64,000 nucleotides of DNA, from positions 62,001-126,000 of the forward strand of contig JABGQM010000006.1 in the NCBI GenBank assembly GCA_018648805.1. Direction: 5' to 3'. Numbering within the stretch: position 1 is the stretch's first letter; every line of letters begins with the position of its first letter. Shown piece after piece: positions 45,021 to 52,779 of the stretch. Made by a program: the position numbers and the translations under genes. Origin of the DNA: Verrucomicrobiota bacterium. Lineage in GTDB: Bacteria; Verrucomicrobiota; Kiritimatiellia; UBA8416; JABMPJ01. Below the pieces are notes generated by a model. It saw nothing but the letters and a program-made list of their open reading frames with translations. It made no database searches and was not told the DNA's origin.

Positions 45021-45815
45021 GTGCGATCCATTGCAGAACAGATTCTAAATGAGATCAGAAGACACGAGGAGGGTTGGTGCTTTTCCCAGAAGGACTTCAT
45101 GGATATCGCGGGGCGCAATGCGCTGGAACAGGCATTCTTTCGTCTGGCCAAAGCTCGTGAAATACGCCGTATTGGGCGTGGCCTTTACGACGTTCCCCGA
45201 TACAGCGGACTGTTGAAGACCATCCTGAGTCCAGTTTCAAATCAGATAGCGAAAGCAATCGCCCGAAAACATGGATGGCGTATTCAACCCACCGGAGCAG
45301 GAGCGGCAAATCTTCTGAATCTTTCGACCCAGGTTCCAATGAAGATCGTCTACCTGTCTGATGGTCCGACCAAGACCATGGAGTTCGGGGGGAGAACCCT
45401 CTATTTCAGGCAGACGTCGCCGAAGGATATGGCGACCAATGAACTCAGTGGACTCGTCATCAACGCGCTCAAGTATCTTGGGAAGGAGGGTCTGACTCCA
45501 GAAATAGTCACCAAACTACGCAGCCGTTTCGACGACAAGCAGAAGAAGCAGCTATTGAAGGATGCTGCGTTTGCGGACCTGAATCTGCTCCACACGGTTG
45601 CGGAGTTCAAGGCCAAGTTCTACCCGGCGTCGTGGGCTAATTATCATTTAGCAACGCCGGGGACGTTTAAGCTGTTGCCAGCGGAGTGGAACCTTCGGCC
45701 ATTAGCCAGTGACTACAAACAGATGGAGAGCATGTTTTACGGGGAGGTACCGACGTTTGATCATCTGATGGAATCATTGCGGGGGCTGGAGCACTCTGTC
45801 AATACCCTCGTCTGA
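45021..45815 (+). CDS. AbiEi-type antitoxin fused to C-terminal tail of AbiEii-type toxin
   Basis: A 264-residue chimera. Residues 1-185 match the DUF6088/AbiEi antitoxin (winged helix: GWCFSQKDFMDIAGRNALEQAFFRLAKAREIRRIGRGLYDVP; then NQIAKAIARKHGWRIQPTGAGAANLLNLSTQVP). Residues about 188-264 instead resemble the end of an AbiEii nucleotidyltransferase toxin (LHTVAEFKAKFYPASWANYHLATPGTFKLLP, then DYKQMESMFYGEVPTFDHLMESLRGLEHSVN). The toxin's catalytic region is missing, so an in-frame deletion between the two genes probably created this. The start is a GTG after GGGAGGG. The family assignment of the tail is from memory of the family. Confidence 0.7.
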   Translation: MRSIAEQILNEIRRHEEGWCFSQKDFMDIAGRNALEQAFFRLAKAREIRRIGRGLYDVPRYSGLLKTILSPVSNQIAKAIARKHGWRIQPTGAGAANLLNLSTQVPMKIVYLSDGPTKTMEFGGRTLYFRQTSPKDMATNELSGLVINALKYLGKEGLTPEIVTKLRSRFDDKQKKQLLKDAAFADLNLLHTVAEFKAKFYPASWANYHLATPGTFKLLPAEWNLRPLASDYKQMESMFYGEVPTFDHLMESLRGLEHSVNTLV

Positions 45816-46008
45816 TGTTCTTTCTCCTGAAACGGCCGATACCGCGCTCAGACCTGCTCATTGTGACTGAGTAGCAAGGCGTGGGCGTGGCGTGCCGGAA
45901 GACGCGTCATTCCGCCGAGGATGACGAGAGGCAGGCCGCCTATGCGCAAACTCTTGGCCATCTCCCCGCATACGAGAACTCACCCTCGCGGCGCCAGGTT
46001 GGTGGGCG

Positions 46009-46500
46009 TTACACGCTTTCGTTTGCGATGCGGAGAATCTGTTCGCGCAGTTCTCGCGTGATGCGGTAGCCCGAGTCCATGAGCGCCTGCAGTGCCGGCG
46101 CAACATCCTTGATGAGCCCCCGTTGTTTCGCCTCCAGCAGAACGCGTGCCGTGCCGATCATGGCGATCCCTCTTGCCTTGGCGGCCCTGCGGCCCCGGCG
46201 CTCGTCAATGAGGAGCACGGCTTTACGTTCGGCCGCCAAAAGGATCGCTTCCGTCTCACCCGCTCCCAGCGCAATGCCAAGGGAGCCGTGGGGGCTACGC
46301 AATGCGCGCTTGCGAATCCATCGATCCGTGCGCACAGCAACGCGCAGGATGGTGGCGCCCGGCATGTTTGAGCTTAACCTGAGTTCGTCGTGAACGGCCG
46401 GTGGAATCTCAACGGTTCCCAGCATATCGCGCAGAAGATGCAGATAGCCGGTCCGGGCAAGGGCAATAAGAGGGCCGGCGTCTGCGACGACCCGCCGCAT
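46009..46500 (-). CDS. PIN-like toxin, DUF3368 family
   Basis: A 163-residue PIN-like nuclease toxin. The start RRVVADAGPLIALARTGYLHLLRDML carries the first acidic residue. GAGETEAILLAAERKAVLLIDERRGRRAAKARG carries the central Glu and the late Asp. The tail VIGTARVLLEAKQRGLIKDV-type sequence is the DUF3368 domain. PIN toxins cleave RNA. The ATG overlaps the antitoxin stop (TGATG); a GTG three bases earlier is possible. Its last third is duplicated at 43032-43196. Confidence 0.88.
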   Translation of the reverse strand: MRRVVADAGPLIALARTGYLHLLRDMLGTVEIPPAVHDELRLSSNMPGATILRVAVRTDRWIRKRALRSPHGSLGIALGAGETEAILLAAERKAVLLIDERRGRRAAKARGIAMIGTARVLLEAKQRGLIKDVAPALQALMDSGYRITRELREQILRIANESV

Positions 46501-46835
46501 CACAATGCGACATCCATCTCTTCGGCCAGCTCTTGCGGTGGGTAGTCGACCGCGTCAACGCCGCAGTCGCGCAGGACATCCAGGAATTCCTCGATCGATA
46601 TGCCTGCGACCTTGGCCGCCTGGCTGAGTGTCAGCACGCGTTGATCCAGAAGATGTACGGCCAGGCTACAGTTCACGCCGGCATCAACGGTGAGACGGTC
46701 CAATGGGACCGTCAGGAATGCGGGACGCCCGCGCTTGGTTACAAGCGACACATCTCCGCGCTCCGCATCGCGGAGCAATTGGCCTGTTTTCTCTCTCAGC
46801 TCACGGACCGTAAAAACATCCATTGTCGCGTTCAT
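46500..46835 (-). CDS. Antitoxin with Phd-like N-terminus and UPF0175-like C-terminus
   Basis: A 111-residue antitoxin. Residues 1-45 (VFTVRELREKTGQLLRDAERGDVSLVTKRGRPAFLTVP) are the Phd/YefM DNA-binding fold. Residues 55-100 (SLAVHLLDQRVLTLSQAAKVAGISIEEFLDVLRDCGV) are a UPF0175-type helix-turn-helix that normally pairs with DUF3368 toxins. It sits directly upstream of and overlaps the toxin gene. The ATG at 46835 follows GAGGGG. It is probably autoregulatory at the promoter described upstream. Confidence 0.85.
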   Translation of the reverse strand: MNATMDVFTVRELREKTGQLLRDAERGDVSLVTKRGRPAFLTVPLDRLTVDAGVNCSLAVHLLDQRVLTLSQAAKVAGISIEEFLDVLRDCGVDAVDYPPQELAEEMDVAL

Positions 46836-46859
46836 GCTTCCCCTCTGTTGTGACGCCTT

Positions 46860-46888
46860 TTGATAGCACAAGCGTGACGTGTTGTCAA
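46860..46888 (-). promoter_or_regulatory. Sigma-70-type promoter of the PIN toxin-antitoxin operon
   Basis: On the minus strand TTGACA (46888-46883) and TATCAA (46865-46860) are separated by exactly 17 bases, 24 bases upstream of the antitoxin start. Flanking GTGACG motifs may be operator half-sites. Confidence 0.6.
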
Positions 46889-46958
46889 TACCGCAAGGCG
46901 GCATACCGAAAGGCGGCGAGGACTCTCAGTGGATCGCCACAGGCCGTTCGGCCCGGTA

Positions 46959-47096
46959 CGCTCTTACAGGAAGGCCTCGCTTTCGGGAAAGCGGGCTAAC
47001 ACAACAACAGGCAAAGGGCGCTTCAGGAGTCGCGGGGGAACATCTGTCGATGAGTGTGTCATGACGGGCGACAAGCTGAGATCGATTCTTGTCCGC
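46959..47096. repeat. REP-like palindromic repeat, copy F3 (full)
   Basis: Same family as 44145-44284, with core GGCCTCGCTTTCGGGAAAGC (one base shorter in the loop), CAACAACAGGCAAAGGGCGC and GATGAGTGTGTCATGACGGG. It lies in the 420-bp gap between the divergent PIN and HTH modules. Confidence 0.75.
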
Positions 47097-47220
47097 CTAT
47101 CTGTGAAGGGGATCCGTCTGGCTAAGGCCGTGAGTGCCGGTCATGATCGCTGCCGTATTCCCTTCGCAGCGCACACGCCCGCACAGGCCCCATAAAGCGA
47201 CCTCCGCACAGAAATCGAAG

Positions 47221-47249
47221 TTGACGCATTATAGTAAGTCATCTATAGT
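47221..47249 (+). promoter_or_regulatory. Strong sigma-70-type promoter, apparently leaderless transcript
   Basis: TTGACG at 47221 and TATAGT at 47244 with a 17-base spacer. The ATG of the HTH gene is at 47256, only six bases after the -10 box, so the transcript should begin at or very near the start codon and there is no ribosome site. TATAGT occurs twice (47231 and 47244), a possible operator for autoregulation. Confidence 0.65.
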
Positions 47250-47255
47250 AGTCCC

Positions 47256-47822
47256 ATGAATGCGTTGAAAGAAGTAAGGAGACAGCGGGGCTGGTCGCAG
47301 CGTGAGCTGGCGGCACGAGCGGTGGTTTCCTTCAGGGGCCTGCAGCTTCTGGAGCATCCGGGACACAATTGGCGGGTGGCGACAGTGGAACGTGTTGCCG
47401 AGGCACTGGGTAGGCCCGGTCGAGGTGTGGAGTTGGCCGTTGATCATTTCCTGCGCACTCCTGAAGATTCGATACAGGATATCTCCCTCCGGATCGTGCT
47501 GGATGGGTTCACCTCCTGGAAGACGCATCTCTTCGATTTCGTCGACGCCTTCCGGTCCAGTCAGAACGAGGCACTGATACAAGAGCCCCCCGTTGTGGAG
47601 CTGGACGCGCGCCTGCGGGCGCTATGCGCGTCAGCAACTGAAGCGCTTTGCTGTGAGACGAATATAAGGCCGCCCGCATGGTGTGCGGGAATCCCCGCGC
47701 TGGATGTGCCATGGTTCGTTTCGGGCATCGAGAATCTGAAAGTGATGGCATTGGTTGAGTCGCCGGCCTGGTTTCGTGCCAGGCGTATCTTTGTTCTTAG
47801 TAACTTCTTAAGCCGGGTATAG
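47256..47822 (+). CDS. XRE-type HTH regulator, first gene of HTH/DUF6036 pair
   Basis: A 188-residue protein. Residues 3-65 are a helix-turn-helix of the XRE type (ALKEVRRQRGWSQRELAARAVVSFRGLQLLE, then WRVATVERVAEALGRP). The rest is a domain of about 120 residues I do not recognise, with many Trp and Pro residues (NIRPPAWCAGIPALDVPWFVSGIENLKVMALVESPAWFRARRIF). Followed six bases later by a nucleotidyltransferase-like gene, the layout of a toxin-antitoxin-like module in which the HTH protein is the regulator or antitoxin. Confidence 0.75.
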   Translation: MNALKEVRRQRGWSQRELAARAVVSFRGLQLLEHPGHNWRVATVERVAEALGRPGRGVELAVDHFLRTPEDSIQDISLRIVLDGFTSWKTHLFDFVDAFRSSQNEALIQEPPVVELDARLRALCASATEALCCETNIRPPAWCAGIPALDVPWFVSGIENLKVMALVESPAWFRARRIFVLSNFLSRV

Positions 47823-47828
47823 TTGGTC

Positions 47829-48350
47829 ATGCTGGATTTAAAGACCATTCTCAGATTGTTCGACGCCCTGAATGACGAATTGCGTGAGGCCGGGGTGCGT
47901 GGCGAGATTGGGATCTGCGGGGGCGCGGTCATGTGTCTCGTGTTCAATGCCCGGGAATCGACAAAAGATGTGGACGCCGTATTCCGTCCCACTCAGGAGA
48001 TTCGTGAAGCGAGCAAGTCCGTGGCCGATAAGTTCGGTGTTCCCAAAGACTGGCTAAACGATGCGGCCAAGGGCTATTTCCTGTCCGAGCCACCGGTTCG
48101 GAACGTCGTGGAACGGTCCAACCTACGGGTCTGGGCTCCCCAGGCCGACTACATGTTGGCCATGAAGTGTGTGTCGGCGCGCTTTGACTCTCATGATCTT
48201 GACGACACAAAGTTCCTTCTCAAGTATCTCAATATCCGGAGTGTCGAAGAGGCGAGCTCCATTATCGAGAAGTACTATCCACGGAAGGCCATACCGGCCA
48301 AAACCCAGTTTCTTCTGGAAGAGCTTTTAGCAACCGACGAAGGTGGCTGA
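47829..48350 (+). CDS. DUF6036-type nucleotidyltransferase-like protein
   Basis: A 173-residue protein of the nucleotidyltransferase-like fold. GEIGICGGAVMCLVFNARESTKDVDAVF gives the GG-x-A, R-x-T and D-x-D-type motifs, then APQADYMLAMKCVSARFDSHDLDDTKFLLKYLNI. It pairs with the HTH gene upstream. The in-frame TTG at 47823 is an alternative start. Members are proposed toxins or antitoxins, but the reaction is not known to me. Confidence 0.75.
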   Translation: MLDLKTILRLFDALNDELREAGVRGEIGICGGAVMCLVFNARESTKDVDAVFRPTQEIREASKSVADKFGVPKDWLNDAAKGYFLSEPPVRNVVERSNLRVWAPQADYMLAMKCVSARFDSHDLDDTKFLLKYLNIRSVEEASSIIEKYYPRKAIPAKTQFLLEELLATDEGG

Positions 48351-48452
48351 CAGTGCCCATTGCACTTCCCAGCAAAAGCCTCGATGACAGGTCTTGATCG
48401 CACCGCGAGAGCGATGCACCATGTTGGGAGGAAGGAACGAAGGAACTTGAGC

Positions 48453-48521
48453 ATGCCGCCGATCTCTATGCTCTATGGGATAACAGGAGTGGACTTTAGG
48501 ATGAAGGGCCTGGACCAATGA
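48453..48521 (+). pseudogene. DUF4160 N-terminal stub, coupled to DUF2442
   Basis: A 22-codon frame beginning MPPISMLYGI, the characteristic first residues of DUF4160 proteins (about 80-90 residues, normally encoded just upstream of DUF2442), followed by unrelated residues and TGA. The stop overlaps the next ATG as ATGA, so translational coupling survives the deletion. Confidence 0.6.
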
Positions 48522-48817
48522 TCATTGCAAAAGTTACTCCAGAAAAGAATTGGGTGCTCTCTGTCGTTTCTGGTGACGGGCGTGCAGGGAAGTTTGACGT
48601 CACACCCTATCTGAAAGACGAAGCCTTCGAGCCCCTGCAGAGCATCGATGAGTTTGCCAAGATTACCAACGGAGGCTATTTCATCGAATGGGAGTGTGGG
48701 GCGGATCTTTCAGCAGACACGCTTGAAGCAAGATGGCAAAGCGTCGTCCGTTCGCCGCCCACCCATGGATCCCTGCTCTTCCCCTGTTCCGGCTCCAACA
48801 GGCATCGATTAACCTGA
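48518..48817 (+). CDS. DUF2442 domain protein
   Basis: A 99-residue protein. Residues 3-70 show the DUF2442 pattern (KVTPEKNWVLSVVSGDGRAGKFDVTPYLKDEAFEPLQSIDEFAKI, then IEWECGADLSADTLEARW). The usual family ends shortly after DTLEA; here about 28 atypical residues follow, reading through to a stop four bases before the convergent TonB receptor gene. Typically the second gene of DUF4160/DUF2442 modules of toxin-antitoxin-like character. Confidence 0.75.
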   Translation: MIIAKVTPEKNWVLSVVSGDGRAGKFDVTPYLKDEAFEPLQSIDEFAKITNGGYFIEWECGADLSADTLEARWQSVVRSPPTHGSLLFPCSGSNRHRLT

Positions 48818-48820
48818 CCG

Positions 48821-50916
48821 CTACATCGTCCACTTGATGCCGGTATAGAAGAAGCGGCCCGGCATGGGGATCTTCTCACCGGCCTCCAGGTCGCCCTGGG
48901 CGAACAGCGCTTCGCGGGCGAGATGTTCGGCATAGTCCTGGTCGAGCAGGTTTTCGACGCCGACTTCACAGGTGACACCCCCCGGCAGGCCCAGGCCGGC
49001 ACGCAGATCAACGACCTGGTAGGCGGCCGTTTCGGATTCTCTGAAGGCGGGATCGACCTGGGACTGGGCCACCGCCGCGCGCAGCGTGGACTCGACCCAG
49101 GGACGTGAGCGATGGGCCGAGGCCCAGCGCAACCCCCCACCCGTCCACTCAGGGGCGGGATGAGCGGCAGGTCGCTGTGGCTATCGAGGTTGCGCCCACT
49201 GACCGTGGCCACGCCGAAGGGAATGCTCCACGCGTCTGAGAGGAGCCAGCGGCCCTGGACCTCACCGCCCACCAGCCGGGCGTCGGCGTTGACAAAGCCG
49301 CGGATCCAGGCGCCGTTGGGGGCGCTGTCGATTCCTGTTTCGAGAATGTAGTCGCTCACATGCGATGCAAAGAGATGTACACTCAGCTCCACCCGGTCGC
49401 CGAAGAAGTCCATTCCCACATCGATCTCTGACTTGGTTTCGGGGTCAAGGGTTGGATTGCCCACCGCGAAGCCGCCGGGGGCGGGGGCGTAGGCGTAGAA
49501 GCGTTCGGTAACGCCGGCGGCACGCTGCACACGGCCAACCGACAGGAACCACTCGATGCTCTCGCCCTGTGGTATGGTCCACACGATATTGCCGGATCCG
49601 AGCCACTCGCCGCGATCGGTGTCACGCGCGTCGTCACCATAATAGCGCGCATAGCCATCACGCACCGTGGCATCAAAGGGCGTAGGTTCATCGCCCCGCC
49701 CAATCGCACTGGCAATGTGATCGGCCCGTAGGCCGAGGCGCAGGCGGGTACCATTGCGCATCTCGGATGTGCGTTCGGCAAAGAGGCCCACTTGGTCCTG
49801 GGTGGCATCCGGCCAGATGGGATCACGATAGTTGCCTGGGCGCGGCGGGGCCATCATCACCAGGCGGGTGCGTGTGCCGTCGCGTGCGAGACGGTGGGCA
49901 TCCGCGCCGACCAACCAGCGCGACGCCTCACTGAAACGCAGGGCCGAGGCGATGCGAGCACCGATGGTTTCGGATTCCGTAATGGCCTCGGTTTCCATCC
50001 TGGCCCGGTTGGGCTTGAGCGCGTTGTCCATGCTGTGGTCGCTGACGGAATAGCCCGCCTGCCATTCAACCGTCTCAAGCCGGTCGCCCGCTCCGGCGTG
50101 TTGACCGCCAAAGGTAAAGGTGTTGACCGTAACGTCGGTGGCATCCATCGGCAGGGCCGGGTGGTCGAGGTGATTCACCTTGTGCAGATTCCAGCTACCG
50201 AAATAGCCGTTGTTGGCATCGGGGCGCAGGCGCAGTGTGGCGGTGGCGCCATAGGAGCGGCTCGCGGCCGGGACGCGTTGACCGCTGCCGGAGGTGTAGT
50301 CGCCATAGTCCGTGGCACTACCGGAGAATCCGGCTTCCAGCGTGCCGTTGCCAAGCTGAGTGCCGGCCTGGGCATTCCAGCCTGAACGCCCCTCCGTCCA
50401 CGTCAAGGCACCGTGGGCGTGCGACCCATCGAGCACGGGCTGGGTGAGATCGGTCACGCTGCGCATCATGACCCGTCCCCCGGTTCCGCCCGAGCCGAGT
50501 GACACAGAGGGCAAGCCTTTGATGACGGTTAGGCTATCAATGGATTCGGGTGTCACACAGGCCGCGGCGGGATCCATGCGGGCCGGGCAGGAACCATAGA
50601 GCGGAAGGAAATCTAGCTGGGCCGGGACCCGCTCCCACCCCAGTCCGCGGATCGAAATCTCGGGTGCATCGATAGCACGATACCCCGCCGCCACCCCGGC
50701 GGCCCGCTGTGCGATCGCCGCTGCGCTCAGGCTCAGCGTGGCATCCCTGAGCTCCTTGCGAACCACCGACGCCGATAGCGGGCTAAGACGCTCCGCCTGG
50801 ACCGTAATGGTCGGCCCTGAATCCGACGCCGTGGCCGCCGTGTTGGTCGGCTCAGCCAGGGCCGTGCCCTGCACTATAGCAGACGCAATACAGAGAGAGA
50901 GAAGGTTTCGGTTCAT
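48821..50916 (-). pseudogene. TonB-dependent copper-type receptor, frameshifted near its C-terminus
   Basis: An outer-membrane receptor with a signal peptide (NRNLLSLCIASAIVQGTALA), a plug (APEISIRGLGWERVP, then GSCPARMDPAAACVTPESIDSLTVIKG) and a barrel. The CPxRMDP motif is characteristic of the OprC/NosA copper receptors. The frame is lost at a six-C run on the plus strand (49133-49138). One more G on the coding strand would join PLSGRVGG to LRWASAHRSRPW and restore the end ENLLDQDYAEHL to the terminal FFYTGIKWTM, whose last Met-stop is at 48821. Real mutation, phase variation or base-calling error are all possible. Confidence 0.8.
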
Positions 50917-51121
50917 AACAGAGCACTCCGCATATAAAAGACGTAGAAGTAACACGTCTTATACATCTTATAATGCGGCGTTTATGTCCAGCGGTTAGCG
51001 TGGACTGGCGTAGACGGTAGGGAATGAATTGCCATTCGGGACGGACCTATAGCCGGTTCGCCTCTCTCCGCATGTGCGGCGACAGGCGCTTTGTTGATGC
51101 CTGACGACTGGGTCTGTCACA

Positions 51122-51511
51122 TCAACACATCGACATCAACACCTTGCGGGTGCGCGGGCCATCGAACTCGCAGAAGTAGATGGACTGCCATGTGCCGAGC
51201 TGGAGCCGGCCGTCTACCACGATGACCTGCACGGAGGACCCCATCATGGAGGCTTTCACATGCGCGGCCGTATTCCCTTCGCCATGCGCGTAGCCGCCTG
51301 TCCAGGGCACCATGCGATCAAGGACCAGCTCCATGTCGGCGGTCACATCCGGATCGGCGTTCTCATTGATCGTCACGCCGGCCGTGGTGTGGGGAATGAA
51401 GATGGTGACGACCCCGTCCTTCAGGCCCTGTGCGCGCACGCACTCGGCCACCTCGGCCGTGATATCCACAAAGGCGGTCCGACTCCCCGTTCTTATCGCT
51501 ATCGTTTTCAT
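51122..51511 (-). CDS. YjbQ / UPF0047 family protein
   Basis: A 129-residue protein matching the YjbQ family: GVVTIFIPHTTAGVTINENADPDVTADME, then HGEGNTAAHVKASMMGSSVQVIVVDGRLQLGTWQSIYFCEFDGPRTRKV. The family folds as a trimer with a conserved His/Cys-like site and weak thiamine phosphate synthase activity in E. coli; the physiological role is unsettled. The start overlaps the end of the preceding gene on this strand by four bases. Confidence 0.92.
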   Translation of the reverse strand: MKTIAIRTGSRTAFVDITAEVAECVRAQGLKDGVVTIFIPHTTAGVTINENADPDVTADMELVLDRMVPWTGGYAHGEGNTAAHVKASMMGSSVQVIVVDGRLQLGTWQSIYFCEFDGPRTRKVLMSMC

Positions 51512-52071
51512 GCCTTGTTAATCACGACCCAGGCATCGGTCAGTGCCAGCTTTGGGATCCAGTGGTTAAGGATTGTCCTGTCGATGGCGTCTCCCGAGAT
51601 CTCAAGCATCCCGCGAATATCGCCTATGTGTTTCTCTGATCCGCCTTCCTTGAAGTATTCCAGCTTGCGGAGAATCACATATTCGGGTGGCGCCACCCAG
51701 AGCGACTTTTCGTCCCCAACGTATATCCGTCGACGGTTCGCAAACCCCCAGGCATGTAAGGGGTGCTCTCCGTAGAGGTAGATGTCGGCCTTGTGGCCCG
51801 TATCGTGGTGGATGAGGTTGAAGTGGCCTCTCTGCTTCCGGCGGGCCTCAATGACCATCACCTCTTCGGGCGGACAGTAGAAGTCCGTTGCGGGGAACGC
51901 CTTCGTTAGTCGGCTCACATCACCGCTCGTGATATGCAGAATGATGTCGATGTCGTTGGTGAGTCTCGGTTCGCCGTAGATGATGCTGGCAACTGACCCG
52001 CTAACCATGTAGGGGGTCGTAGCCGTCTCCAGCCGTTCCGTGAAAATGAGGAAGAGTTCAGTTTGAGGCAT
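51508..52071 (-). CDS. Nucleotidyltransferase-like protein (DUF6036-like)
   Basis: A 187-residue protein with YMVSGSVASIIYGEPRLTNDIDIIL, the G-S/G-x-A ... R-x-T-x-D-I-D pattern of nucleotidyltransferase-like proteins in toxin-antitoxin-type modules, then HHDTGHKADIYLYG and VILRKLEYFKEGGSEKHIGDIRGML. It overlaps a small upstream gene by 14 bases, and its stop overlaps the yjbQ start. Activity unknown. Confidence 0.75.
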   Translation of the reverse strand: MPQTELFLIFTERLETATTPYMVSGSVASIIYGEPRLTNDIDIILHITSGDVSRLTKAFPATDFYCPPEEVMVIEARRKQRGHFNLIHHDTGHKADIYLYGEHPLHAWGFANRRRIYVGDEKSLWVAPPEYVILRKLEYFKEGGSEKHIGDIRGMLEISGDAIDRTILNHWIPKLALTDAWVVINKA

Positions 52072-52243
52072 ACAGGAAGATCTCCCGCACACGCGCGTTG
52101 ATTCGTGCCTCAGGCCAATCGGGGTGCTGTGATCTCAGGCCCAGAGCCTTGAGCTGTCGCGCGGCATAGTGAAACCCTCCCGCCAGGTCCAGTTTCCGGG
52201 CCGGCGACATTTCTCTAAAAATCTTTACCTGCTCCGGCGTCAT
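52058..52243 (-). CDS. Small partner protein of the nucleotidyltransferase-like gene
   Basis: A 61-residue protein, MTPEQVKIFREMSPARKLDL then LKALGLRSQHPDWPEARINARVREIF. I recognise this as a small conserved protein commonly encoded upstream of such nucleotidyltransferase genes, but know no name or tested function. It is charged and probably helical. It overlaps the downstream gene, which suggests a two-component module. Confidence 0.65.
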   Translation of the reverse strand: MTPEQVKIFREMSPARKLDLAGGFHYAARQLKALGLRSQHPDWPEARINARVREIFLYASN

Positions 52244-52505
52244 GCGCGCTCCCTGTTTGGACCAACTCTCACACCAGAATTATGCTTGCACCGTTACTCC
52301 TGTCAGTCAAGGTGGGAGTATGGGCTCCATCCATTGCTAACTGCCTCGCGAATTCCTCCAAAACTAACTTCGTCGTGAGTTCTGCCGAACTACTTTGAAC
52401 GGTTGGGCGTGACGCTTCGTGAGGGAACATACCACATGCTGTGGTGACTTGGGTGAGTCAGCCACCCTGTCTGGATAGTGTGGCCTCCCTCTGCGCCTAC
52501 CTTAG

Positions 52506-52700
52506 TTAACGGTAGACTTCGAGTGAATAGAGGAAGTCGTCGTAGTCTATGTTAGTGGATAGTGAATGGTCCGAGCCATAGATATAGCGGGCACCGCGCT
52601 CCCGCATGCCGGTGATCAGGTCGGTGACGGCGCGCTTGATGGCCGGTCTGTCGCCTGATTCCAATACACGTGCGTCCAGTCCGCCGATGAAGCAGAGGTC
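52506..52700 (-). pseudogene. C-terminal fragment of a uroporphyrinogen decarboxylase-family protein
   Basis: Encodes DLCFIGGLDARVLESGDRPA, then a helix and ARYIYGSDHSLSTNIDYDDFLYSLEVYR, the last strand-helix unit of URO-D-type barrels (GGIDKR, PDHS and Y-x-NF motifs). The upstream 300 residues are missing; the regulator gene on the other strand begins 80 bases away. The adjoining gap 52244-52505 holds only a worn TTCGTCGTGA-type repeat. Confidence 0.65.
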
Positions 52701-52779
52701 GCGTCTCTGACAACAACTCTTGACTGAAGTTGGTCTTTGGAGTATCCCCGTTAGGTAACAACTTTGGAGAGATATAGCG

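Noticed and set aside
50917..51121. Possible cobalamin or metal riboswitch before the TonB receptor
   Set aside because: No B12-box or other conserved riboswitch core could be found in the leader.
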